Position numbers and translations under genes: made by a program. Shown piece after piece: positions 34,801 to 46,800 of a stretch of DNA of 64,000 nucleotides. Source of the stretch: Acanthococcus lagerstroemiae (lineage: Eukaryota; Arthropoda; Insecta; Hemiptera; Eriococcidae); assembly GCA_031841125.1 (NCBI GenBank), contig CM063114.1, positions 36,911,574 through 36,975,573 of the forward strand. The letters run 5' to 3'. Numbering within the stretch: the stretch's first letter is position 1; every line of letters begins with the position of its first letter. The notes under the pieces were generated by a model. The model ran no database searches, was not told where the DNA came from, and saw only the letters and a program-made list of their open reading frames with translations.

Positions 34801-37800
34801 GACATCGGTAACTACTGGTTTATTCATTATCGTACGATTAAAACTAGCATTTTATAACCGTTCGTTTTTCGGTTGCAGAACACCGAGATAAAAAAGGTTT
34901 CACACCTTTGATACTGGCCGCGACCGCAGGTCACGAGAAAGTCGTCGACTTACTGGTGAACCACAATGCAGATATCGAGGCTCAGTCGGAGCGAACAAAA
35001 GACACGCCTTTGTCGTTGGCATGCTCGGGAGGCCGATACGAGGTACGTCGTCGGAGACATCGTGCCGGTTAAGCTGCACTTGTTACGAAACACGAAATAA
35101 CGTATTTGTCTTTTGCGAAGGTGGTAGACTTACTATTAGGACGAGGAGCTAATAAAGAACACAGAAACGTGTCCGATTACACGCCACTGAGTCTGGCCGC
35201 GTCTGGTGGATACGTGAACATAATCAAGTTATTACTTTCCCATGGTGCTGAGATAAACTCCCGAACGGGGAGCAAACTTGGAATTTCACCTTTGATGTTG
35301 GCCGCGATGAACGGGCATACGGGTGAGCAAAGAGATGCGATTCCGATGATAACCAGTGCATGGTAGAATGGTGTTAGTAATGCCAGTTGTATTTCAGCCG
35401 CTGTTAAACTATTACTGGATATGGGAAGCGACATTAATGCTCAAATCGAAACGAATCGAAACACCGCGCTGACGTTAGCCTGTTTCCAAGGAAGACACGA
35501 GGTAGTGTCCTTGCTTTTAGAAAGGAAGGCTAATGTCGAACATCGTGCCAAGGTATAGTTTTCCATTTCCTATTCGTCCGATCGTGAAAGTTTCATGATT
35601 GCGAGAATACATCGAAATATATGTTTGATTTTGTGCGACAGACTGGTTTGACGCCGTTGATGGAAGCGGCCAGCGGAGGATACGTTGAAGTGGGTCGCGT
35701 GCTACTCGAGAAAGGAGCCGACGTTAACGCTCCGCCAGTTCCGTCGTCCCGAGACACCGCATTAACGATAGCATCTGATAAAGGACACGTTAGATTCGTC
35801 GAACTACTTATTAGCAAGTGAGTACCTGCAAATAAGTGCATTGTAGTTGTAAGGGAAAAGGAAAGTGAAGTTTTGTCTTCAGCTTACCGATTGGCGAGGT
35901 ATAATGAATGTGTTGAATGGTGGAGTCGCCGTGACGGAGAAACTGGTGGGGATTGTAGGTTTCAGTACTTGTTCGATTCGTTTATTCGAAACCCGATTAA
36001 AGAATCTTATAAAAAAGTCTTGTTAACTGAAATGAGCATATAACACCTGCGAACTAAGAATGAGATGTCGCTTAGTACAGATCTGAATATTTCTAACGTA
36101 AAGCGTGAGAAAAATTTCAAATTACTAAAGACAGTGCATTCAAAAGTCAATCAATTTCATTAAAAATGCAGAAAACATGGCAGTTTTGTTTTGAAACCCG
36201 AGAATGAAGTTGTGTTTTGTTGAAACTCCGATAGTTTTTGAAGAATTTTATCGAAAATATTCAGGAGAAATCTCCGATGATTTTTGAGGAATTTCATCGG
36301 AAATCTTCGGGTAAAATCTGCTATAATTTTCAAGGAATTTCATCGGAAAATTTTGGAAGAAAAATTCCGATAATTTCCGAAAAATCTCGTCGGAAATCTT
36401 TAGAAAAAATTTTCAATGCTTTCCAAAAAATGTCATCAAAATTATTCGATACAATTTTTCCGATAATTTTTGAAGTATGTCATAGGAAATCCAAAAACTT
36501 CCAATCAAATTACTTGAAAATTATCGGAGATTTTTCCCGAATATTTCCGATGAAATTCTTCGAAGATCATCGAACATTTTTCTTGGAAATTTTTGATAAA
36601 ATTCTTCACAAGCCATCGCAGTTTTCTCGCGGAATACTTAAAACAATGGAAATTTTTTTTCGATGAGATCCTTCGAAAATTATCGATATTTTGTTTTCAA
36701 AAAATTTCCGATCAAATTCCTTGAAAATCATCAAAGATTTTCCACGAAGATTTTCGATGGAATTCTTTGTTTGGAGATCATCGAACAAAATTTTTCCTAG
36801 AGTTTGTTGATAAAATTCTTCAAAAACCATCGGAGTTTTTCCCCGGAATACTTGAAACAGTGGAAATTTTTTTCCGATGAGATTCTTCGGAAACAATCGG
36901 ATTTTTTTCAAATATTTCCGATCAAATTCCTTAGAAATCATCGGAGATTCTTTGGAAATTATTGGAATTTTTTCCCAAAGATTTCCGATCAAATTCCTTA
37001 AAAATCATCGGAGATTTTACACGAAGATTTTCGATGAAATTCTCGGGAGATCATCGAACATTTTTCCTGGAGGTTTTTGATAAAATTCTTCAAAAACCAT
37101 CGCGCCCCCCTCCCCAATACTTGAAACAGTGAAAATTTTTTCCGATGAGATTTTTCGGAAATTATCAGAACTTTTTTCTAAAAATTTCCGATCAAATTCC
37201 TCAAACATCATCGGAGATTTTTCCCGAAGATTTTCGATAAAATTCTTTGGAGATCATCAAAGTTTTCCCCCCGAATACTTAAAACAGTGGAAATCTTTTT
37301 CGGATGAGATTCTTAGAAAATTATTGGAATTTTTTCCCAAAACTCTGATCAAATTCCTTAGAAATCATCGGAGATTTTCGATGAAATTTTTCGGAGAGTT
37401 CCCCGCACCCCGAGTACTTGAAACAGTGGAAATTTTTCTGATGAGCTCTTCGGAGATTATCGGAATCTTTTTCCAAAAATTTCCGATCAAATTCCTTGAA
37501 AATCATGGGAGATTTTCCACGAAGATTTTCGATGAAATTCTTCGGAGATCATCGATCATTTGTCCTGTATGTCTTTGATGAAATTCTTCGAAAACCATTG
37601 GAGTTCCCCCCCCCCCTCGAATACTTAAAGCAGGGGAAATTTTTTCCCGATGAGATCCTTCGAAAATATCGGAATTTTTCCCCAAAGATTTCTGATGGAA
37701 TTCCTAATAAATCATGGAAGATTCCGATGAAATTCTTCGGAGATTATCGAACATTTTTCCTGAATGACAGATTTACTGCATTTTGACTGTGCAGTTTCAT

Positions 37801-40800
37801 TAACATTTTGAGGTAATTTGATGAAATTCATCGGACAACATCGAGAAAAGTCTCCGATAATTTCAGAAGAATTTTGTCGGATTTTGGGAAAATCTCCAAG
37901 GATTCCCAATGATTTTATTGGAAATTATCGAAGTATTCCTGATGATTTTTGGAGAAAGTTTCGATGATTTTCAGAGATTTTCATCGAAAATTTTTGAGAT
38001 AAATTACCGATAGTTTTCGAAGAATTTTATTACAAATGTTAGGGGAAAATCTCCGATGAATATTTTATCAGAAATCTTTGGGAACAATCTCTGATGATTT
38101 CCGGAGAATTTCATCGGAAATCTTCAGACAAAATTTCCAATGTTTTCCAAAGAATTTCTTCAATTAAATCTTCAGGAAAATTTTCCGATAATTTTTGTAT
38201 AATTTCATTGGAAATTGGATTTAGGAAAAAACTTCGATGGTTTTTGGAGGATTTCATGGAAAATCTTCAGGGAGAATCAACGAGCCCATCACATGAGAGA
38301 AAAGTTAGTCTGAATTCTTCGGAAATTATCAGAATTCTTCCCCAAAAATTTCCGATGAATTTCCTTAAAAATCATCGGAGATTCTTCTCGAAGATATCCG
38401 ATGAGAATCTTTGGAGATCATCGAGCATTTTTCCGGAAGATTTTCAATAGAATTCTTCAAAAACTTTCTTAGTTTTCCCCCTACTATTTCCTAGTATGAA
38501 ATTCTTCAAAAATCATCGAAAATTTTTCTCGAAGAATTTTGATGAAATTTTTTAGGAAGCACTGGAAATTTTTCCGCTGATTTCCGATGAGATTTCTTAA
38601 AAATCATCTGAGATTCTTCTCGAAGATTTTCAGTGGAATTATTCTTTGGAAATCATCGGAGATTTTTCCTGAAGATTTTCGATAAAATTCTTCAAAAACA
38701 ATAATGGGAGTTTGTACAAGATACAACTTCATTCTCGGGTTTCAAAATGAAACTGCCATGTTTTCGCGTATTTCGCTCATTATTCCTCGCCTGATTCGCG
38801 AATCACGTGAAGTACAAACTTGGGACGAACTACGAATAGTATTACATTTGCGATTCGGCATTTTTTCGGAATTCCCTTTTTCGTGTCGCGTACTGCATGC
38901 TTATTCATGATACGACGCAATATGCCGCTTCCTATGTTGCAACGAATATTGAAGAACCCTGTATACAAGCACAATATAATGATTCAAACTAAAATGAAAT
39001 AAATACAAGCTTATACAATTAAATGGCAGAGTATTTGAATAAAAACAACAAGTTCGTATGCAAATAAAACCACGGAAGTTTATCGAACCCTAGGAAAACA
39101 AATTAATCAAAATTGAATTTATATCAGCAGATACTCAGTAAATATGAAGAGCTTCTCAGAACTTTTCAAATTTAATTCAACCTAACGATTTTGTTGAGGT
39201 ATATGCTACATTTTCTTCAGCCGCCACTTTGATAACTTCGACTAAATTCTTTTCAACGTAATCAGAGACAATGTACTCGCATACGCCATTTTGGAGCCCA
39301 TCATGCCCGTGGATGCCGAATCCGATTATGCGGAGCGTACCGCGTAGTCAATTCGGCATCGGCGGGCACGATGGGCTTACTCTTACCTGTAAAATTACCC
39401 TTATTACCCCACGACAAGGCACCAGAATTATCTTCGAAGATAGAAATTGGGTCAGTCTTACCATACAAACCATATTCCCTGATTAATTGTCTCATCCAGA
39501 GAACTGCTTCGGTAGCATCTGTAACGGCATAATACTCAGCATGACTGAATGCTCTTGTAATGCCACCTTGCTTTACGTTTTTCCGACTTACAGGATTTCC
39601 ATGTATTCTAACTACAAAACCAGTTATTGGATTTCTGTTATCTACGTCTCCAGCAAAGTCTGAATCTCAGAACAGTCTATAACATGCATATCTTGACGAT
39701 AGAAATTCAAACCCATATCACGGGTGTAATATAAATAAGTTAAGAATACTCTTCGCTTACCTAAAATGTGTCTTACCAAAACACCCCTGAAATCTACTGA
39801 GATAATTTGTACTAAAGGATACAACTGGCCTAGCGCCAGCAGCAATATATAGCAAAGCTCCAACCAAGCTTCTATGTGGTATACCATCAATAGTTTTATC
39901 CAGCTTTTACAGGTGTAAAGTGTCTCTTTGCTTCCAATACATTAAACTTTTCTGCCAGAAGTTCAGTGCACCTTTCCTGATTCAGGTGCATTTTTCCAGA
40001 CCGATGATTATATTCAGTATCAATACTCGAAAAATTCTTGACTGGACCTAACAGCTTCATCTGAAATCTGTTTTCTATAAGGTGTACTATCAACAGTTTC
40101 TTCCAGCTTTTCCAATTTATGATCAGTCTACATAGATGTAAATTGTTTCTTGGCTTCCAATATGTTGAACTTCTGATCCAGCAGTTCAGTGTACCTTTTC
40201 TGATTTAATTGCATTTTTCCAGACTGACAATCATACTCAATATTAATACCTAAAATATTCTTAACTGGAGCTAACAGTTTCATCTGAAATCTCTGACAAA
40301 TTTTGCTTTACCTCATTGATACTTATCCAGGCATCTAAACCATCTCAGTGAGCTCTCACGCAATCCGTAAAGCTCCTTATTCAATCGATATACCTTTCCA
40401 TAATCCTTGGTAATTTCTTCTAGCTGCCGCGCACTAACTTTTGACTTGATATCATCATTCAAATATGGTGTCTAAACGTCTAGCTGCTCAATGTACCACG
40501 TGTTATAACAAGCTAAACACTAAAACGATTTCAAAGTAGGCATTCTTACTACTGGAGAGTAATAGTCTTCATTTTCATCCAAATCCTGCTGGGATCCGCG
40601 ATCCACCAATTTAGTCTTGCACCTTCCATTTGGCTTGATATCATAAACCCATTTGACGTCAACAAGTTCCTTTCCATGGGGCACATCAACCAATTTCTAG
40701 GTGTTATTCGCTTGGATGCTACCATTTTGTTGACTCCGGACTAGATTCTGCTTCCTGATAGTTCCTAGGCTTTTCAACGAAAGAAAAATATATTACAGGA

Positions 40801-43800
40801 TCACCATACCTTTCAAAAACTTTATCTTCTCGATGAGGTCTGAATCGGTGCTGTCATCCAAATAGACAATATTGTGATTTAAACTTGGAGTTTCAAGTGT
40901 TGGCAGCCCTGTATATGTTTGAGTGATCACGTACGATTTAACACAAGCATGTAGCAAACTTCAACTATCATCTAGAAATTCATTTTCATAGAAAATTTGT
41001 CCTAAATTTAGCTGCATCATCACCAAAAAATGGAATTACAATCTGTTCTATGGGTATAATAATTCTTACTCGTTTTTTTACGCTTCTGAAGATAGCAGTT
41101 TTTAGGGTGTTTGCCCGCGCGCAGCGCTGCAAGCACCCTATTGCAATCGGATTTTAATTTCATTAAATACGACTGAATTGTTTACAGCTCATAGTTCAGT
41201 TTTAGCTCAGTCGCGTTCAGATCGTTAGATCGGTCTTAAGGCAAAGGCGTGTGGAAGATGAGAGGTGCTAACCTTAACAGATTCTCATTCTCTGACATTT
41301 GTGGCGTATATTTGTTTTATCGCATAGACGTTGGTACTATGTCTGAATATTAGCCTCAAAGCTTTAACATTTCGAGCCAATTCGCGTTTGGACGCTAAAG
41401 AGTCGCTCTCTAGCGGCCTAATGAAATGCGGCACGCTGATTGGTGAATTTAGATGAAAAGATGATCAGTGACAAGAATGTTCTGAAAAAAAAATTGAAAT
41501 TGGGCTTATCTGAAAGGAAATGATAAGGGCTAACACTTTAGTTCTCTTCAGTTTTACATAAAAACAATATTGAAGATGCTAGAGCTCATTTTACTTATAC
41601 ATGCTTTTGTGGTAAACATAAACATACCTTGATCATCGTTTCGTCCACAACACTAGCGCATCTACAGGAGTGTCCAAACGCGAATTCGGATTCCGCAACA
41701 AAGTGGGCGGCATCTAGTGGACGTTTTTATAACCAACGAAAGAGTGATGATAGAACGATATAAATTCGTGAATATTCTTTACCAATGTTGTAGTTTGGTT
41801 TCTTATCCATTTTAGTTTGCTATTTCACGTTTCATTACATTTTACTTCTGATTCTTACTTTTATTTGCACCTTGAATCTTCCTTTATCACCCTTTTATTT
41901 TCTTATCAGTAAGACGACAGCAGCGCACCAATAACGTTACCTTTAGCGCCTTTACACAAAGACCCATACAAAACCAAATTCGATACATTAGGTTTTTTAC
42001 CCATGATTAACTCAAATGGTATCTTCTGCTCCGCAGTATTTGCAAGCACACGATTTACAATATATATTGCAGTTTTCATGGCTTCCAGCTAACATCATCT
42101 AAATATCAGATTTATCCAATACGCATCTGGCTCTATCTATTATAGTTTGATTGAATCGCTCTGCCACCTCATTCAGCTGAGAAATATATGGTGGAGTCGT
42201 TTTGATACCAAAACCTTTCCCCATGGCAAATTTAAAAAAAACTTGCTATTAACGAGGACCATTCACATCTGAATACACAAGTTCCAATATTTCAGACCTG
42301 GTACGACTATTGTACCCAAAATGCAACTTCTTGATCTTATTTCTGTGGCAAATGTCACAATTTGCATATTCACCAAGAACATATTCTGACAAACCATCTA
42401 CGAAGTTCTGGGAACACTAAGTTTTTAAATTATGAAATTTAACACGCTCTAAAGTACGGTGCCAATGCCTGTTATCAGAATTAACTGGATTACCGAAATT
42501 TGAATTTTGAATCTGAACTGAGCTAATGATTTCCTACAGTTTACCTTTCGTTCGACCAAAAGCAAATAATCTATCAAAATAATTGAAAATCTTAACAATA
42601 CCTTCAGAGTAGGTACACAATTTTATAACCATAATCATCAGTAGTACCGACACTCAATAAATTACATGACATTTCTTCAACAAGGTACACCTTTTTGATT
42701 TCACAAAATACATTATTAGAACAAACATTAAAATTGACATTTACTTTACTGATTAAATTTGAAAATACAGTATGACCATCACCCAGTTTCACAGGAACTG
42801 GCTGTTATAGGTGTGTAAATTTGGACAAATACTGCTTCTTGCCGACGTTGTGGTCTGTAGCACCACTATGCAGGGATCATTTCAATTCGACTGCCTCGTA
42901 ATTTGGGCTGCTACTGCTCTCTTAAGCTTTCTTTTCATCGACGGGTGACGACCAGAAAACGATTCAGCACCTTGATGACCATATCCAGAAACTTAACCAG
43001 CATCTCTGGCGACTCCTCTTATGAAATGCCGGCCACCATCACGATTTCTATGGGAACTTTTTCTGCCACGATTGGGATTATTACCACGATATGAATTGTT
43101 ACTAGAATTTGACCACTGATCACAAGTTTTCTTAATATGCCCAGGCTTACCACATTTAAAGCAAGTAACATTTTTCCTTTTACTGCTTCTAAAAACTTGA
43201 ATTCGCTGTCTACTTTAACACTTGATAAATCCGGTTTATTTTACACAGTAGAAACATTACTAGATGATTTAGCAAAAATTTAGACTTCACATATTCAATA
43301 CGATTATCACCTGGGATTGTATCAATGAAGTCTTTCAAATGAACTAAATTACTGGGCAATTTCTTTAACGAATAATGTAACTCTTGAGTCGTAGTAACAT
43401 TCTCACCAGCATGAAGTTTTTTCAGTACAGAATTGAATTTACCCAAAAATTCAGAAGTTTCGGTAGATTCGTTGAACTTCCTAGCGGCTCTTCAAGGGTC
43501 AAAATGTGCAAACGTCCACTTTTCGGCCCACTGATTGAATTTAGTTTTCCAATCATACCTTTTGATATTTCATCGTTGGAAATAATGTCTAGCTGGAAGT
43601 TGCTTAGACTGGCTACGATATAATTTCTTAACCTTAACATCGGCTGCCTTGTTGTCTTATCACTAGGACCATCTTCATCGACTGACGTGCAGTCCGTCTT
43701 GTCCAAGAACAGGAGCAATCTGTATTTCCACCTGGCATAATCTGCACCACTGAAACGACAAAATCACCCTGTGGCCATACACTATAATCGATGGCTCAAA

Positions 43801-46800
43801 GAATATACTTGATCAAACCGAATTTACAGTTAAAAGCTTCATTACAGGGAACAAAATGTACACATTTATGATTTAATTCCGGCACCACTTCACTGGAGTT
43901 TAAATTACAGCACCAACAAAGCGAAAACAGATTCATGGTCTTTTCATGCTTTTACACGACCAACTTCTGCTACCATGAGAAGGAACATACCTGATCGAAG
44001 CAAACTAGTTAACTGATACATAATGAGCATACAACACATGCGGAATAAAAATGAGATATCGCAAGAGTACAGACATAAATGTTCCTAACAATCTTTGTGG
44101 TCAGCAGCATCCAGTTGGTAGAAAATGGAAAGAAAATTAGATTACTGTAAGCTCCCTTTTCTCTCCATGGACAGTAGTCTGTGTTACAAGAACTATAGAT
44201 AGTATTTGTTGTTCCCTCGAGCTCCTCTGACATATCTTCGTATTGTCTCCTCAAAAACACCCCAGACTACCTGTATATACATTTTTTCAATTGAAAGTCA
44301 GTATCGTATTATTATTTTAGGTCCAACTACAGGTATTGAAAACCCAGTGTTCAAGTTTTCAAAACGAATGTTCATGTGAATTGGTCTTCAGTGTTGTTTG
44401 ATCGTAACTGCATTTTAAACTTCGATTTTCTTGTGTTTTATTTTAGGGGCGCTCAAGTAGAAGTGAAGAATAAAAAAGGAAATTCACCTATGTGGCTGGC
44501 CGCTAACGGAGGTCACTTACAAGTAGTCGAACTGCTATATAAAGTTGGAGCCGACATCGACTCCCAAGATAACAGAAAGGTAAAGTAGATCGGTATCACG
44601 ATCCTGCTTACGTATTCTCACTACTATCTAGATAGAGCACCTAGAAACACGCGAGTACTGACATCCGCCATTTTGAGTCGCTTGGTGCCTGATAATTTAC
44701 AATAAATTCACTACGTGGCACGTTCCGCGTATCGAATTGTGAATCATCGGGCACCAAGCAACTCAAAATGGCGGATGTCATACTCGAGTGCTTCTAGTTG
44801 CTCTGTCTAGATCAGTTAAGGATACCTTTGTGATCTGTGAGTAGTCTCGAGCCGCCATATTGTAATGTTGGTTAGCTTAGTATGTCATATAAACGTAATA
44901 TATTCTTGTAACAATCTTCGTCCTGCATTACTTACTATCATTACTAAAAGAATAAATCAGCCAATGTAATAGTTTTGAATAGGTTTTAAATGGTTTTCAA
45001 CTTTTTCAGTAGTTTCTGAAACCCGTTTGAAACTGTCAGAAAACTATCAATGGGAAAGCTGGCTTCACACGATGCCGTGTAACCGGTCCGGTTGCCGTTT
45101 ACACGATGCAGAGTGTATTGGAATAGATAGCGAGGTTCACACGTGAAGCCGGCCAGCCGGTAGCCGTTGATGGCACCGGGTGGTGCCGGACCAAAAGTAT
45201 AACCGGCCGGCAACCGTGCCGTGCCGTTTACACGGCGTCATGTGAAGCCGGCCTAAGAAAATTGAATAATGGGACTACCGATATTACACTGAATTTCGTG
45301 AAAACTACCGATAATATCAAATACTCACCAAATTACTGCAAATCACTACCCTAGATCAGCCATGACAGAAGAGCTATAAGCCCGAGTATGAAAATACGCC
45401 ATTTTGGGTCCCGACCCATCGACCGTTCGTTTAATCACGTAAAAGTAGTTCTACTCCAAAATCACGAACCATCCACTTTTTAAGTTACGAATAAGAAAAT
45501 TCACTTGAAAGTCAATTTCTGATGATGATGTTTTACTCATATGTTGCCTTCCACGCGTAATTTAATTCGGTCAATGAACGAATCTGAAGCATCCTTAAAT
45601 ATCAGTACTTTGGATCTTCAGATTCGTTCTTTGACCGCATTAAATGACGCGTAGAAGGCATCATAATGTGTAAAACAATATAATATCAGAAACCGAATCT
45701 TGAATGGATTTGCGACCGTTTCGTATTGTTTCTAACTCAAACATATGCCCGTGTCATTTATAAAACGATTTCGGATTGAACTACTTTTACAAGTGTTCAC
45801 ATTGATGATCGGACCCGAAATGGCGTATCTTCGTACTCGAATTTATGGTGTTCTACCTTAACTAGTGACATTGGAATAATTCTTGTGCTTTGTTACCTTC
45901 TAGGTGTCATGTTTAATGGCTGCGTTCAGAAAAGGTCACGTGAAAACCGTCACTTGGATGGTAGATCGTGTAAACCAGTTTCCTAGTGACCAAGAGATGA
46001 CTCGATACATTTCTACGATTAACGATAAAGTAAGTTCCTTACCAACGGTAAGGCTCTGAAAACTTAGTATGGATATGCTCATCCACCATTTTGAGCGCTT
46101 CTCTTTCCGATAACACGCGAATGCATCACGGAACACATCGTGAACGATGATCAAAAGGATAAAAATGGTGGCTGAGCATGCCTGTACGAAGTGTTCAGAG
46201 CCCCACTAACAGCTTCGGGGAATTCTGTTTCGAGTTCTTATATCAGAAAATCTTGATGATTCATGCTCTGCAACTTGTCTTCTAATATACCGTACTTTCT
46301 GTCGCAGGACTTGGGAAGCAAGTGTGATGCATGCATGAACATTATCCGCATTGCCAAAGACGAGCAGGCCGAGAAAGCGAACGAGTTCGCCACCATATTA
46401 CTCGAAGAACTCGACCTGGAAAAGACCAGAGAAGAATTCAAAAAGATGGCCGCCGCCAGGAGGAAAGAGCGAAAGCGCAACAAGAAGCTGCAAAAGATAT
46501 TCGAGAAACGTAAACAGCAGGAGACTGAAACCAACGAAGAGTTCTCCGATGAGCGGAAAAACGATGAAGAAGATGTAGAAGAAGATTATCAACCTTCTTC
46601 CTCGAAAGAGAAGAAGGAACTCAAAGGTAGGATTTCCGGTATTCTATACGTCCATTCGAAGTAGTTCTGAAGGAACGTAATTATACTTCAGTCTAAGCTT
46701 CTTTTCTAGAGCTCCGAATCTGATGATACTGATTTTCGAGTTCGTCGATCTGTCTGATGACTTATTCGTCTTTCTATTTATTAGTCTATCTGACTAGGGT

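Larger units (their letters stand above)
39200..44281 (-). mobile_element. Degenerate Ty1/copia LTR retrotransposon
   Basis: On the minus strand, from high to low coordinate: an LTR (43976-44281), a primer-binding site (43966-43975), a gag-like part with a CCHC knuckle C-F-K-C-G-K-P-G-H-I-K-K-T-C (about 43175-43130), an integrase core with KTTPPYISQLNEVAERFNQT (about 42200-42140), a reverse transcriptase segment with ELVDVKWVYDIKPNGRC (about 40670-40620) and an RNase H tail with SIFEDNSGALSWGNK (about 39440-39390). The order gag-integrase-RT-RNase H defines copia rather than gypsy. Many stops and frameshifts interrupt all parts, so the element is inactive. A clear second LTR next to the RNase H end was not found. 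It lies antisense to mask in an intron. Confidence 0.88.
35818..44446 (+). other. mask intron 27, 8.6 kb, composite of nested elements
   Basis: The intron splits the codon after the eighth repeat of block 2. It contains an LTR-like remnant (36.02-36.14 kb), a foldback-like satellite block (36.17-38.76 kb), a degenerate copia element (39.2-44.28 kb) and a likely insertion inside that element (41.09-41.95 kb). Little unique DNA remains: 35818-36020, 38770-39200 and 44282-44446. Confidence 0.8.
44580..45903 (+). other. mask intron 28 carrying three palindromic elements
   Basis: A 1,324-bp intron. Three inverted-repeat elements (44626-44812, 45056-45256, 45376-45848) make up roughly two thirds of it. 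The DNA between them is AT-rich and shows nothing else. Confidence 0.75.

Noticed and set aside
36238..38450. Several open frames of 60-149 codons rich in Phe/Lys/Ser
   Set aside because: All derive from the GATGAAATTCTTCGGA-type satellite and repeat themselves; no start or splice context.
39301..43718. Host protease or polymerase genes on the minus strand
   Set aside because: The open frames are pieces of one copia element in the canonical order and are broken by stops.
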